Positions 26,084 through 36,434 of a stretch of DNA of 64,000 bases are shown in pieces. Below the pieces are notes generated by a model. It did no database searches. It was given only the letters and a program-made list of their open reading frames with translations, and was not told the origin of the DNA. Numbering within the stretch: the first letter of the stretch is position 1; every line of letters starts with the position of its first letter. A program made the translations under genes and the position numbers. The DNA lies in contig NZ_CANNFH010000001.1 in assembly GCF_947503875.1 (NCBI RefSeq), positions 186,001 to 250,000 of the forward strand, given 5' to 3'. Source of the DNA: an uncultured Polaribacter sp. GTDB lineage: Bacteria > Bacteroidota > Bacteroidia > Flavobacteriales > Flavobacteriaceae.

Positions 26084-28351
26084 ATGAATTATTTGAAAAA
26101 CATATTACTATTATTTTTTAGTTTTTTATTGATAAATTGTAGCGATACTAAAAAGAAAATAACCAAAGATAATTATGCTAATGCAATAGGCTTTTTATAT
26201 GCTAATTATAATAATAAAAAAGTTTTTAATTTAAATACAAATGTAAATTGGTTTAAAGATCATTCAGGTTTTTGGTTTGTAGATTACAGTAAAAATAAAA
26301 AAGAATACAAAACTGTTGATTTTAAAAATCCAACTAAAGTTGAAGCATTATTTGATCATTCTAAATTAGCGAAATCTTTAAGCGAAATTTTAGAAGTTAC
26401 AATTAAAGACAACGATTTATCATTAACAAACATTCAAAAAACAGAAGAAGAAATTTCATTTACGTTTAAGGATAAAAACTATAGTGTTCATTTATCTTCT
26501 TATAAAATTACTGAGAACCAAAAGGAAGATTTAAGAAAAACAAATGAACTTGAAAGTACTTCTCCAGATGGAAAATGGCTAGCTTTCACTAAAGATTATA
26601 ATTTATTTATAAAATCTACTCAAACTAATAAAGAATACCAATTAAGTACTGCTGGAAAAAAAGGTTATGAATACGCTTCTTATTATGGTTGGTTTGACAA
26701 AATGTATGGCGAAAATGGAGAGAGACCAAAACGTTTTAGTTTAACTTGGTCTAAAGACTCTAAATATATAGCTACAACTATTGTAGATACTAGAAATGCA
26801 GAAAAAATGTATTTGTTAGATTGGAGTAAAGACGAGGTTTTTAAACCAGAATTAGTATCTTATTTTAGAGGTTCTCCTGGAGATGATAAAATGGTAATGG
26901 TTACACCTGTTTTTTATAATGTTGATAAAAAGAGAGAAGTAAAAACAACCTTACCAACTACAACTCACATCAATTCTTCTAGCATTCAATGGACAAATAA
27001 ATCTGGGGTTTTATTGGCTACAAACAGACAAAGAGGCTTTAAAAAAGAAGAGGTAATTAAAATCAATTTAAATACTCTAAACCATAAAAGTTTAATCACA
27101 GAAAAATCAAAAACCAATGTAGAAAATTTTGACTACCAAATGATTAATGATGATTCACTTGTTTTTTATTCTGAAAGAAGTGGTTGGAGGCAATTGTATT
27201 TGTATGATTTTAAAACTGATAAAACTACAATGCTAACTAGCGATAATTATGTAGTTAATGACATTGTACATATAGATAAAAAAGAAGAAATTATTTACTA
27301 TTTAGCTTCAGGAAAGGAAAAAGAGAGCAATCCTTATCATCAGCAATTATATAGTGTTAATTTTAAGGGTGATGAAAAATTATTAACTCCAGAAAATCTG
27401 CATCATCAAGTATCATTTTCTAATAATGGTAAGTATTTTGTTGATAATATGTCTAACATTCAGACTGAAACAAAAACCGTTTTAAGAAACACAAAAACAG
27501 GAGAAGTACTAACAACGTTAACAACAGCAAATATAGATTTGGTTGTAAATAAAGGTTGGGAAAAACCAACCGTATTTTCTTTAACTGCAAAAGACGAAGA
27601 AACAACTATTTATGGTGCTTTCTGGAAACCGACAAATTTTAATGCTTCTATTAAATATCCAATTATAGATGCAACCTATACAGGACCTCACACCCAAAGA
27701 TTCCCAAAATCTTTTAACAATGCATTTTCTAATCAGGCACTTGCAGAATTAGGTTTTATTGTGGTTAGAATAGATGGATTAGGAACTGCAGGAAGATCTA
27801 AGAAATTTAGAGATTTCTCATATAAAAATATGGGAAATAATTTGGAAGATCATGTGCTGGCTATAAAATATTTAGCAAATAAATATTCTTTTATAGCGAT
27901 TGATAAAGTTGGAATTTATGGACATTCTGCTGGAGGTTATGATACAGGAAGAGCATTATTAGCATTTCCAGATTTTTACAAAGTTGGTGTTGCAAGTTCT
28001 GCAGATCATGATTTTAGAATGGAAAAAGCTTGGTGGCCAGAAATGTACCAAGGTTGGCCTGTAGATTCAACCTATCATCAAATATCTAATATTACAAATG
28101 CACATAATTTAAAAGGAAAATTATTATTAGCTCATGGTGGTTTAGATGATAATGTAAATCCTTCTGCCACGTTTAAATTAGCAGAAGCATTAATTAAGGC
28201 AGATAAAGAGTTTGATTTGTTAATTCTACCAAGTCAAAGACATGGTTACACAGGTCTTTACAGAGATTATTTTATGAAAAAAAGGTGGAATTATTTTATT
28301 GAACATCTCTTAGGACAAGAACCAATCTGGGATTTTAATATGAATCTGTGA
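26084..28351 (+). CDS. S9 prolyl oligopeptidase-family lipoprotein (DPP IV-like)
   Basis: A 755-residue serine peptidase with a lipoprotein signal ending in LLINC, an N-terminal beta-propeller (DPPIV_N type) and a C-terminal alpha/beta-hydrolase domain. The catalytic triad is Ser615 (GIYGHSAGG), Asp688 or Asp689 (GGLDDNV) and His720 (SQRHG). DPP IV-type enzymes release X-Pro dipeptides, which fits a pathway that feeds on Pro/Hyp-rich peptides such as collagen. The stop overlaps the next start by 4 bp (GTGA). Confidence 0.9.
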   Translation: MNYLKNILLLFFSFLLINCSDTKKKITKDNYANAIGFLYANYNNKKVFNLNTNVNWFKDHSGFWFVDYSKNKKEYKTVDFKNPTKVEALFDHSKLAKSLSEILEVTIKDNDLSLTNIQKTEEEISFTFKDKNYSVHLSSYKITENQKEDLRKTNELESTSPDGKWLAFTKDYNLFIKSTQTNKEYQLSTAGKKGYEYASYYGWFDKMYGENGERPKRFSLTWSKDSKYIATTIVDTRNAEKMYLLDWSKDEVFKPELVSYFRGSPGDDKMVMVTPVFYNVDKKREVKTTLPTTTHINSSSIQWTNKSGVLLATNRQRGFKKEEVIKINLNTLNHKSLITEKSKTNVENFDYQMINDDSLVFYSERSGWRQLYLYDFKTDKTTMLTSDNYVVNDIVHIDKKEEIIYYLASGKEKESNPYHQQLYSVNFKGDEKLLTPENLHHQVSFSNNGKYFVDNMSNIQTETKTVLRNTKTGEVLTTLTTANIDLVVNKGWEKPTVFSLTAKDEETTIYGAFWKPTNFNASIKYPIIDATYTGPHTQRFPKSFNNAFSNQALAELGFIVVRIDGLGTAGRSKKFRDFSYKNMGNNLEDHVLAIKYLANKYSFIAIDKVGIYGHSAGGYDTGRALLAFPDFYKVGVASSADHDFRMEKAWWPEMYQGWPVDSTYHQISNITNAHNLKGKLLLAHGGLDDNVNPSATFKLAEALIKADKEFDLLILPSQRHGYTGLYRDYFMKKRWNYFIEHLLGQEPIWDFNMNL

Positions 28352-28608
28352 AATTAGAAAAACTCGAAATTTTAAAAAAACATTGTTATACACCATTAGT
28401 ATATCAAAGAATCAATAAGAAATTAGGGGTTAATTTTTCTGTTAAAGAAATTGAACACTTTATCAAAAAAATAATCAAAGAAACTAACAAAAATAATTTC
28501 GAAAAAATAGGAAAGAATTTTTATGTTTCTAACACGAAATTTAATATTAAAATAACTGTAAATTCTAACACATTTAGAATTATTACAGTGGATAAATTAG
28601 TGAAATAA
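28348..28608 (+). CDS. DUF3781-type small protein
   Basis: An 86-residue basic protein with VYQRINKKLGVNFSVKEIEHF, GKNFYVSNTKFNIKITVN and FRIITVDKL. This pattern matches DUF3781 as I remember it; function unknown. It starts with GTG at 28348 and overlaps the peptidase stop by 4 bp, so it is translationally coupled inside the operon. There is no sign of a link to hydroxyproline beyond position. Confidence 0.68.
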   Translation: MKLEKLEILKKHCYTPLVYQRINKKLGVNFSVKEIEHFIKKIIKETNKNNFEKIGKNFYVSNTKFNIKITVNSNTFRIITVDKLVK

Positions 28609-28625
28609 TTATTTTAAACATTTAC

Positions 28626-29873
28626 ATGGCAAAAAGCGTAATTATTATTGGTGGTGGCATTATAGGTTTGTGCACTGCTTATTACCTTCAAAAAGAAGGG
28701 CATAAAGTTACTGTTATAGATAAATCTGATTTTTCTAGTGGAGCATCTTATGTAAATGCTGGTTATATTACACCAAGTCATATTATTTCTTTGGCTGCTC
28801 CAGGAATGATAAACAAAGGCATTAAATGGATGCTAAACTCTGCCAGTCCATTTTATGTGAAACCACGTTTAGATTTAGATTTTTTAAAATGGAGTTTTGC
28901 GTTTAAAAAATCGGCAACAAAATCTAAAGTAGAAAAATCTATTCCTGTAATTAAAGACATTAACCTGTTAAGTAGAGCGTTATATGCAGATTTAAAAGCT
29001 TCGGGAGATTTCGATTTTCATTATCAACAAAAAGGTCTAATGATGTATTATAAAACTGAAAAAGCTGGTGAAGAAGAATGGGAAACAGGTCAAAGAGCCA
29101 TTAAAGAAGGTTTAAAAGTAAAAAATTTATCAAAAGAAGAAGTTCAGAAAATAGAAAAAAAAGTAAACTTAAATATTAAAGGAGGAGTTTACTATCACTC
29201 AGATGCGCACATGACACCAAATGAGTTTATGGCTCAAATAAAAACGTACTTAAAAAAGAACGGAGTTAGTATTTTAGAAAATGAAGAAGTTTTAGATATT
29301 TCTGTTTCTAATGAGAAAATAACTCAAATAAAAACAACCAATTTAAGTATAAAATCAGACGAATTTGTAATTGCAACTGGAGCTTGGTCGCAAAATTTAG
29401 CGAAGAAATTGGGTGTGAAAATTCCAATTCAAGCAGGAAAAGGATATAGCGTTAATATTAAAAATGAAACAAATATTACAATTCCTGCTATTTTATGTGA
29501 AGCAAAAGTTGCTGTAACTCCTATGAACGGATTTACACGTTTCGCTGGAACTATGGAAATTGGCGGAATTAACCACAAAATAAATCCTGTTAGAGTAGGG
29601 GCAATTGCCAATTCTGTAAAAGATTTTTATCCAGAAATTACACTTTCAAATAAAGAACAAGAAGCAGCACAATGTGGTTTAAGGCCTTGTTCTCCAGACG
29701 GATTGCCATTTATTGGTAAATCATCTAAATGCAATAATGTAACTTTTGCAACAGGGCATGCAATGATGGGTTGGAGTTTAGGGCCAGCAACTGGTAAATT
29801 AGTTTCTGAAATTATTTCTGATAAATCATCTTCTTTAAATTTATATCCTTTTTCTGTGGATAGATTTTCTTAA
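28626..29873 (+). CDS. FAD-dependent D-amino acid dehydrogenase/oxidase (D-hydroxyproline type)
   Basis: A 415-residue DadA-like FAD enzyme. It has the dinucleotide-binding GGGIIGLCTAYYL (residues 8-20) with a following acidic end of strand 2 (VIDKSD), and a C-terminal GLRPCSPDGLPFIG and TGHAMMGWSLGPATG block. It should oxidise cis-4-hydroxy-D-proline to the pyrroline, the step between the epimerase and the DapA-like enzyme. It lies 17 bp after the DUF3781 gene and 10 bp before the cyclo-ligase gene. Confidence 0.87.
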   Translation: MAKSVIIIGGGIIGLCTAYYLQKEGHKVTVIDKSDFSSGASYVNAGYITPSHIISLAAPGMINKGIKWMLNSASPFYVKPRLDLDFLKWSFAFKKSATKSKVEKSIPVIKDINLLSRALYADLKASGDFDFHYQQKGLMMYYKTEKAGEEEWETGQRAIKEGLKVKNLSKEEVQKIEKKVNLNIKGGVYYHSDAHMTPNEFMAQIKTYLKKNGVSILENEEVLDISVSNEKITQIKTTNLSIKSDEFVIATGAWSQNLAKKLGVKIPIQAGKGYSVNIKNETNITIPAILCEAKVAVTPMNGFTRFAGTMEIGGINHKINPVRVGAIANSVKDFYPEITLSNKEQEAAQCGLRPCSPDGLPFIGKSSKCNNVTFATGHAMMGWSLGPATGKLVSEIISDKSSSLNLYPFSVDRFS

Positions 29874-29883
29874 TTTTATAACA

Positions 29884-30432
29884 ATGATAAAATCTGAACT
29901 AAGAAAAATTTACAAGCAAAAACGCAACGATTTAACTTCTGATGAAATTCTAAAGTTTCAAGAAAACATCTATAATCAAATTTACGATTTAGATCTTTCT
30001 TCAATTAAAACCATTCATATTTTTTTATCGCTTCAAAAGTTTAAAGAAATAGATACCAAACCAATTATTAATTATTTCAGAAGTAAAAACATTAAAATTG
30101 TGGTTTCTAAAAGTGATTTTAAAAAGAATACTTTAACTCATTTTTATTTAGAAAAAGACACCCAAATAAAACGCAACAAATACGGAATTCCAGAACCTAT
30201 AAATGCAATAAAAGTTTCTGAAGAGATACTAGATTTAGTTTTTGTGCCGCTTTTAATTTCTGATGAAAGTAATTATAGAGTAGGTTATGGCAAAGGTTTT
30301 TATGATCGTTTTCTATCAAATTGTAGAAAAGATTGTAAAAAAATCGGTTTAAATTTCTTTAAACCGATTGCTAAAATTAATGATTTAAATGTGTTTGATG
30401 TTACTTTAGATAAAGTAATTTATCCAAAATAA
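29884..30432 (+). CDS. 5-formyltetrahydrofolate cyclo-ligase
   Basis: A 182-residue enzyme that converts 5-formyl-THF to 5,10-methenyl-THF with ATP. The conserved GYGKGFYDRFL and the N-terminal KSELRKIYKQKR are visible, and the length is normal. It is the last gene of the plus-strand run. A hairpin near its 3' end (30342-30369) reads as a terminator for the converging amidohydrolase gene, whose stop is 7 bp away. Confidence 0.92.
   Translation: MIKSELRKIYKQKRNDLTSDEILKFQENIYNQIYDLDLSSIKTIHIFLSLQKFKEIDTKPIINYFRSKNIKIVVSKSDFKKNTLTHFYLEKDTQIKRNKYGIPEPINAIKVSEEILDLVFVPLLISDESNYRVGYGKGFYDRFLSNCRKDCKKIGLNFFKPIAKINDLNVFDVTLDKVIYPK
30336..30369 (-). terminator. Terminator for the minus-strand amidohydrolase, inside the cyclo-ligase gene
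   Basis: Perfect 12-bp inverted repeat AATCGGTTTAAA / TTTAAACCGATT (30342-30353 with 30358-30369), 4-nt loop. On the minus strand it is followed by seven T (A-run 30337-30343). It lies about 70 bp past the stop of the minus-strand gene, within the coding sequence of the convergent gene. Confidence 0.75.
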
Positions 30433-30439
30433 TTGTTAT

Positions 30440-33400
30440 TTATTCGTGACAACTGCATTTAGGTGTTAAAAAACTATTGGTATTCATGTCTACAGGAAAA
30501 CCTTGATTGTAGCCATTTTGTTCAAAATAAAATTGGGTTCTTTTGGTATCATAATTTCCAATTTCATTCATGGTATTTACATCATATAAACGCCCATTTA
30601 CCATCGTATAAATTACAGAATTAGAATTTTTAATATCTTCTAACGGATTTTTATCCATAATAATTAAATCGGCTAATTTTCCAATTTTTAAAGAGCCAAT
30701 TTCATCAGCAGTACCTAGATATTCTGCTCCATTAATCGTTGCTGCTTTTAACGCTTCTAGATTACTTAATCCACCTTGCTGCAACATCCATAATTCCCAA
30801 TGCGCTCCTAAACCTTGTAATTGTCCATGAGCACCTAAGTTTACTTTTACGCCTTCATTGGCTAGTGCAGTAACTGTTTCAGAACTTAAAATATGGCCAT
30901 TTTTATATTCTTCTTCAGGTACCATAGTTCTGTGTCTAGAGCGTGTATCTACCACATATCTTGGTGTGTATTTTAAAAGTGTTTCATTTTCCCAAACATT
31001 CATTTTTTGATACCATTCAAATTCGCCATTCATTCCACCATAATTCACAATTAATGTAGGCGTGTAGCCTGTTTTACTGTTTTTCCATAGCGATAAAACA
31101 TCCTTATAAACCGGATTTACAGGTATATTGTGTTCAATTCCTGTATGTCCATCAAAAATCATACTCATATTAGAGTAAAAATTAGAGCCACCTTCTGGTA
31201 CTACATTTACTCTTTGTTCTCTTGCAGCTTGCATAATTTGTTGGCGCTGCTCTCTTCTAGGTTGGTTGTAACTTTTAATAGATCTTGCACCAAAAGCTTT
31301 GGTTCTTGCAATAGCAAAACGAGCATCTTTTAAATTGTTTACAACAGCTTTAAAATCGCCTTCTGCACCATATAATATAAAACCGGTAGAAAACAATCTT
31401 GGACCTACTAATTGTCCGCTTTTTTGCAATTCTTCTAGTGTAAAAGCAGCAGCAGTATGCACAGAAGGATCATGAGAAGTAGTAACTCCAAAAGCTAAAT
31501 TTGCGTAAAATTGCCAATGTTTTTGTGTGCTTAATCCGTTTCTAAAAGCACCAACATGTGCATGCACGTCTACAATACCAGGCATAATTGTTTTGCCTTT
31601 TAAGTCGTATATTTTTGTGCCAGCAGGAATAACAACTTTTCTTCTTTTGCCTAATTGTTCAATTTTGTTTTTATGAATAACAATGGTACCATCTTCTATA
31701 ACTTCATCATCTTCCATAGTAATAATTCTAACGTTTTTAAAGGCAATTCTTCCTTCAGGAACATCTGCTTTATAAACCAAATTAATTTTAGTAGAAATGC
31801 TTTCTGCTGCATCCAAATTAGTTTTGGCAAAAGGATCTGTACTATTATTGATTATTGTTTTTGAAAAATATTCATCGCCTAAAGTCCAAAAAACTTGTTT
31901 GTTGTTTTTAGACCAATGCAAGTTAATTCCTGCGTTTTCAGACAAACTTTCTACCTTAAAAGATTTTGTTTTTTGATCTAAATTTATTTCGCTACCATTT
32001 AAAACAAATGGTGCAATATATAATTTGTGAAGATGGATAAAAGCAATCCAATTGTTATCTGGACTAGGAACTAATCTATTGGCAAGTTTTGATGAAAAAT
32101 GACTTCTTTCATTTTCTCCATCTAAATCAATACTTTTTAAGTGTTTTGTTAATCCGCCAAAAAACGCGCCACCCGTTTGAAAGAAAATTCTTTTATTATC
32201 TGCAGAAAACATTGGGAATTCTCCTGTTTTAGCAATTCTTTTTGGCGATGTTCCGTCTGAATTTACAATATAAATTCCTGTTTTTTTGGTAAAATCGTAT
32301 CCTTGATCTCCATTTCCAGCTTCTTTTCTGTAGACAATTTTTCTATTGGATGCATCGTATTTTGGCGTTCTGTAAATTCCTTTTTCATTTGTGATTTTTA
32401 CCAAACCAGAACCATCTAAATTTACTTTGTAAATAGCGCCCAATTCTTCATCATTCCAAGTAACAAACAAAACCGAATTTCCATCTGCAGAAAAGCTTGG
32501 TTCAGCTTCAAAATTGGTTAAATTTGTAATTCTAATAGGTGTTCCATTAGGTAATTCTTTCTTATAAATATGCCCTAATGAAGTAAAAACAATTGTTTTT
32601 CCATCTGGAGTAGTTTGTACATCTTTAATCATTTTTGAAGAAAATTGATTTTCAAAAACTTTACGTTTTACACGGTGTGTTTTGGCTAATTTAATTTCTT
32701 GATTTACTTGAAAAGGAATACGTGTAACTTTTTTCGTGTCGATATTTATGCGATTGATTTTTCCTTGAGACCAAAAAACAATGTCTTTGTTATTAGGCAA
32801 CCATGTAAAGTGAGGATATACCCCAAAAACCGCCCAAGCTTCACTTTGGTCTTTGCTTAGGTTTTCATAAATTGGGTATTCTCTACCTGTTTCTAGTTCG
32901 TGAATGTATAAAACCGATTTTGTTCTTACACGTTTTACAAAGGCTAGTAATTTACCATCTTTAGATACTGCAGGTCTTGCTGCACCTCCAGGACCACCTG
33001 TAATTTGCTCTGTTTCTCCGGTTTTAAAATTATAACGCTTAATTACATAAATCTGTTTGTTTGGATCTTTATTGTATTGAAAAAAACCACCAGGATACAT
33101 GTCTTCTGCATAATATAAATAGTTACCATCAGCAGAAATAGAAGGATCATTTACATCTTGTTGATCGTTTTTTCGTTTGGTTAATTGCAAACCAGCTGTT
33201 CCAGAAATAGGATATTGCCACATTTCTCCAGCGCCAACAGAACGTGTTGAGGTGTAGTGTTTTCTGGCTACCAAAGATTTTCCATCTGGTGTCCAAACTG
33301 CATTGTTTAAAAGGCGGTACTTTTTTTTTGTAATTGATTTTGCATTTTTACCATCGGCAGTCATCACCCAAATATTATTGCCACCTTCAGCATCACTTGT

Positions 33401-33709
33401 AAAAGAAATGTATTTTCCATTAGGACTAAATCTGGGTTGTACTTCATAAGCCAAACCACTGCGTAAAACAGTTGTTGTTCCTCCAGAAATGGGCATTTTA
33501 TAAATATTACCGAGTAAATCAAAAACAATGGTTTTACCATCTGGAGAAACATCTAAATTCATCCAAGTACCTTCATCTGTTTCTAACTGAAAAGTGTTAT
33601 ATAACCACGTTTCATGTGGATTGTTAACATCCCAATTTTTTGCTTTTTTTTGACCACTTATTTGTAAAGTAAAAGCAATAATGAATATTAAAAATATATT
33701 TTTAAACAT
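30440..33709 (-). CDS. Secreted beta-propeller/amidohydrolase fusion
   Basis: A 1089-residue protein with an N-terminal signal peptide (about residues 1-20), a long run of WD40-like/PD40 repeats (SPDGKTIVFDLLG-type blades), and a C-terminal amidohydrolase domain with MPGIVDVHAHVGAF and a late GTADEIGSLKIGKLADLI block. It ends in CSCHE. The build is that of TolB-like/amidohydrolase proteins such as prolidase-like or imidazolonepropionase-like enzymes; the substrate cannot be named. Its position next to the peptidase operon hints at peptide or amide hydrolysis in the periplasm. Confidence 0.85.
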   Translation of the reverse strand: MFKNIFLIFIIAFTLQISGQKKAKNWDVNNPHETWLYNTFQLETDEGTWMNLDVSPDGKTIVFDLLGNIYKMPISGGTTTVLRSGLAYEVQPRFSPNGKYISFTSDAEGGNNIWVMTADGKNAKSITKKKYRLLNNAVWTPDGKSLVARKHYTSTRSVGAGEMWQYPISGTAGLQLTKRKNDQQDVNDPSISADGNYLYYAEDMYPGGFFQYNKDPNKQIYVIKRYNFKTGETEQITGGPGGAARPAVSKDGKLLAFVKRVRTKSVLYIHELETGREYPIYENLSKDQSEAWAVFGVYPHFTWLPNNKDIVFWSQGKINRINIDTKKVTRIPFQVNQEIKLAKTHRVKRKVFENQFSSKMIKDVQTTPDGKTIVFTSLGHIYKKELPNGTPIRITNLTNFEAEPSFSADGNSVLFVTWNDEELGAIYKVNLDGSGLVKITNEKGIYRTPKYDASNRKIVYRKEAGNGDQGYDFTKKTGIYIVNSDGTSPKRIAKTGEFPMFSADNKRIFFQTGGAFFGGLTKHLKSIDLDGENERSHFSSKLANRLVPSPDNNWIAFIHLHKLYIAPFVLNGSEINLDQKTKSFKVESLSENAGINLHWSKNNKQVFWTLGDEYFSKTIINNSTDPFAKTNLDAAESISTKINLVYKADVPEGRIAFKNVRIITMEDDEVIEDGTIVIHKNKIEQLGKRRKVVIPAGTKIYDLKGKTIMPGIVDVHAHVGAFRNGLSTQKHWQFYANLAFGVTTSHDPSVHTAAAFTLEELQKSGQLVGPRLFSTGFILYGAEGDFKAVVNNLKDARFAIARTKAFGARSIKSYNQPRREQRQQIMQAAREQRVNVVPEGGSNFYSNMSMIFDGHTGIEHNIPVNPVYKDVLSLWKNSKTGYTPTLIVNYGGMNGEFEWYQKMNVWENETLLKYTPRYVVDTRSRHRTMVPEEEYKNGHILSSETVTALANEGVKVNLGAHGQLQGLGAHWELWMLQQGGLSNLEALKAATINGAEYLGTADEIGSLKIGKLADLIIMDKNPLEDIKNSNSVIYTMVNGRLYDVNTMNEIGNYDTKRTQFYFEQNGYNQGFPVDMNTNSFLTPKCSCHE

Positions 33710-33847
33710 AAGATTCTCTTATTTGAAATTTTTGTTATGATAAATGTAGGGATTCTATTTTACTTCTATTTCATAAAATATTTAAGATTATACTTTTCGT
33801 TAGCTTTTTTATATGATTTTATGTTTTTTAGGCACAATTAACCCTTC

Positions 33848-34594
33848 CTATTGAAACAGCAAGTTTGGGTTAGGACAAATGGTTTTCCAAATATCAACTT
33901 CACTTTCAAAAGCAACTCCAGGAAAATCGTTTTTAAAATCTAATAGATCTAGCATTACTTGAAAATGCAAATGTGTTGCCCAGTCTCCGTTTTCTTTAGC
34001 ATTGGCTAAAATTGCAATTTGTTGGTCTTTTTTAATAAAATCGCCTATTTTGTGTTGAAAAACACTAGCAATTGTATTGTGTCCGTATAAAGTATAAAAA
34101 TTAAAGTTTGCTAAAGTATGTTTTAGAATAATTACGCCACCATAACCTTTGTGCTCATTATTGTTATCAATTCCAACAACTTCACCATCTAAAATTGCAT
34201 GAACAGGTGTGTTTTCTGGCAACCAAAAATCTACACCCAAATGAGTGTTTCTTCGATCTGTTTTGCCGTTAATTTCTCTAACATATAAATCTGATGTGTA
34301 AAGCGCACGCTTTTCTAAATAACCGCCAGTAATTATTTTATTGGGTACTTGTTTTTGTAATGCCTCTATTTTTGTTTGAAAAAACGGAATATTATTAAAT
34401 TCTTCAATTCCGCCAATAAAATTAGTAGTTGTGCTTAAATCAATATGATGCATTTCTTCTTTTTTAATAGTTGGGAATAAGGTTTTTAATGAAAATGTAT
34501 TTTTAGAAGACCATTCTAAAAAAGCCTCAAAATTCGGGTGCTTTACAAAACCATATTTGTTTTTAAAGTCTTGATGTGCCTTTGGTAATTTCAT
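33848..34594 (-). CDS. M23-family peptidase-like protein
   Basis: A 248-residue protein with an M23/LytM-type domain. The zinc motif HLGVDF (His and Asp) comes after NTHLG, and the closing HLHFQVM supplies the last ligand. No signal peptide is evident, so the protein may be cytoplasmic or have an unusual role. LytM-type enzymes cut peptidoglycan cross-bridges. It is divergent from ade, with 80 bp between the starts. Confidence 0.8.
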   Translation of the reverse strand: MKLPKAHQDFKNKYGFVKHPNFEAFLEWSSKNTFSLKTLFPTIKKEEMHHIDLSTTTNFIGGIEEFNNIPFFQTKIEALQKQVPNKIITGGYLEKRALYTSDLYVREINGKTDRRNTHLGVDFWLPENTPVHAILDGEVVGIDNNNEHKGYGGVIILKHTLANFNFYTLYGHNTIASVFQHKIGDFIKKDQQIAILANAKENGDWATHLHFQVMLDLLDFKNDFPGVAFESEVDIWKTICPNPNLLFQ

Positions 34595-34674
34595 AAATTA
34601 AAAATAATATAATCTTTACAAATTGCACTTTTTACAAATGTTATTCTTTGTAAATTTGTGTTAAAATATAAGTT

Positions 34675-36294
34675 ATGATTATCAAAGGAAATATAGTTGA
34701 TATTTTAAAAAAGACCATTTTTAAAGGTGAAGTAGAGGTTGAAAATGGCAAAATTTTAGAAATCAGAAAATCAAATCATAATAATGAAAACTATATTTTA
34801 CCTGGTTTTATAGACGCCCACATTCACATAGAAAGTTCTATGCTAGTGCCAAGTGAATTTGCAAAAATAGCAGTAACCCATGGTACAGTTGCAACCGTTT
34901 CAGATCCGCATGAAATAGCTAATGTTTTAGGTGTAAAAGGTGTTGATTTTATGATTGAAAACGGAAAGAAAGTTCCGTTGAAATTCAATTTTGGAGCACC
35001 AAGTTGTGTGCCAGCTACTTCTTTTGAAAGTGCTGGAGCTACTATAAATGGTGATGATATTAAACTCATGATGGAGAATCCTGATATTAAATATCTCGCA
35101 GAAATGATGAATTATCCTGGTGTTTTATTTGAGGACGCAGAAGTATTGGAGAAGATTCAGCATGCAAAAAATAACAACAAACCCATTGATGGTCATGCAC
35201 CTGGTTTAAGAGGAAAAGATGCAACCAAATATATTGCTGCAGGTATTTCTACAGATCACGAATGTTTTTCTTTTGATGAAGCTAAAGAAAAATTAGCAAA
35301 AGGGATGAAGGTAATTATTAGAGAAGGTTCTGCTGCCAAAAATTTTGAGGCTTTAATTGATCTGTTGCCAGAAAATTACCAAAATATGATGTTTTGTTCA
35401 GATGACAAGCATCCAGATGATTTGTTGTTGGGTCATATCAATCAGTTATGTGAAAGAGCAGTTGCCAAAGGAATTGATGTTTTTAAAGTCTTGCAAGCAG
35501 CTTGTATAAATCCTGTTAAACATTATAATTTAAATGTTGGCTTGTTGCAAAAAGAAGATTTCGCAGATTTTATTGTAGTTGATAATTTAACCAATTTTAG
35601 TGTTTTAAAAACTTATATCAATGGCGAATTGGTTGCCAAAAATGGAGAAAGTTTTGTAAAACATGTAGATTTTGAAGTACTGAATAACTTTAATACGGAT
35701 AAAAAGAAGATAGAAGATTTTAGATTCGAATCATCAGCTAGAAAAATAAGAGTTATAGAAGCTTTGGATGGCGAATTGGTAACCAACCAAATTGAAGCAG
35801 ATACGCTTATAGAAAATGGAAATTTAGTTTCAAATACAACTACAGATATTTTAAAAATGGCAGTTGTAAATCGCTATAAAAACGATACACCAGCAATTGC
35901 TTTTATTAAAAATTTCGGGTTAAAAGAAGGTGCTATTGCAAGTTCTGTTGGGCACGATTCTCATAACATAATTGCCGTTGGTGTTTCTGATGAAGCCATT
36001 TGTAAGGCTGTAAATTTAATCATAGAAAATAGAGGAGGAGTATGCGCAGTTTCTAACACAGAAGAAAAAATAGTTGCTTTACCCATTGCAGGAATTATGT
36101 CTGATAAATCAGCCAAAGAAATTGGTAAACAGTATGCTACATTAGATAAAATGGCAAAACAAATGGGAAGTAAATTAAGAGCCCCTTATATGAGTTTGTC
36201 TTTTATGGCGTTGTTGGTAATACCTTCTTTAAAATTATCCGACAAAGGCTTATTTAATGGAGATACTTTTGAATTTACATCCTTGGAGGTTTAG
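34675..36294 (+). CDS. ade: Adenine deaminase
   Basis: A 539-residue amidohydrolase that deaminates adenine to hypoxanthine. Metal-binding [10 protein letters not shown] is at residues 43-52, with later His/Asp motifs in DGHAPG and the SVGHDSHNI block, which is specific to Ade. Hypoxanthine can then be salvaged by the Hpt half of the fusion at 37509. TAAATTTG at 34651-34658 is a possible −7 element. Confidence 0.93.
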   Translation: MIIKGNIVDILKKTIFKGEVEVENGKILEIRKSNHNNENYILPGFIDAHIHIESSMLVPSEFAKIAVTHGTVATVSDPHEIANVLGVKGVDFMIENGKKVPLKFNFGAPSCVPATSFESAGATINGDDIKLMMENPDIKYLAEMMNYPGVLFEDAEVLEKIQHAKNNNKPIDGHAPGLRGKDATKYIAAGISTDHECFSFDEAKEKLAKGMKVIIREGSAAKNFEALIDLLPENYQNMMFCSDDKHPDDLLLGHINQLCERAVAKGIDVFKVLQAACINPVKHYNLNVGLLQKEDFADFIVVDNLTNFSVLKTYINGELVAKNGESFVKHVDFEVLNNFNTDKKKIEDFRFESSARKIRVIEALDGELVTNQIEADTLIENGNLVSNTTTDILKMAVVNRYKNDTPAIAFIKNFGLKEGAIASSVGHDSHNIIAVGVSDEAICKAVNLIIENRGGVCAVSNTEEKIVALPIAGIMSDKSAKEIGKQYATLDKMAKQMGSKLRAPYMSLSFMALLVIPSLKLSDKGLFNGDTFEFTSLEV

Positions 36295-36434
36295 TAGTTT
36301 TAAAGTTTCTAAGTTTGTCGCCTGTTGGTTATTTCTGTCTTGTGACGAAATCTTGCTATTTAAAATAAAAAGATACTAGTTTTTTAAAGGATTTGTATGT
36401 TCCACTGCGTTTTATGCGAAATTTAAAGTTCATT

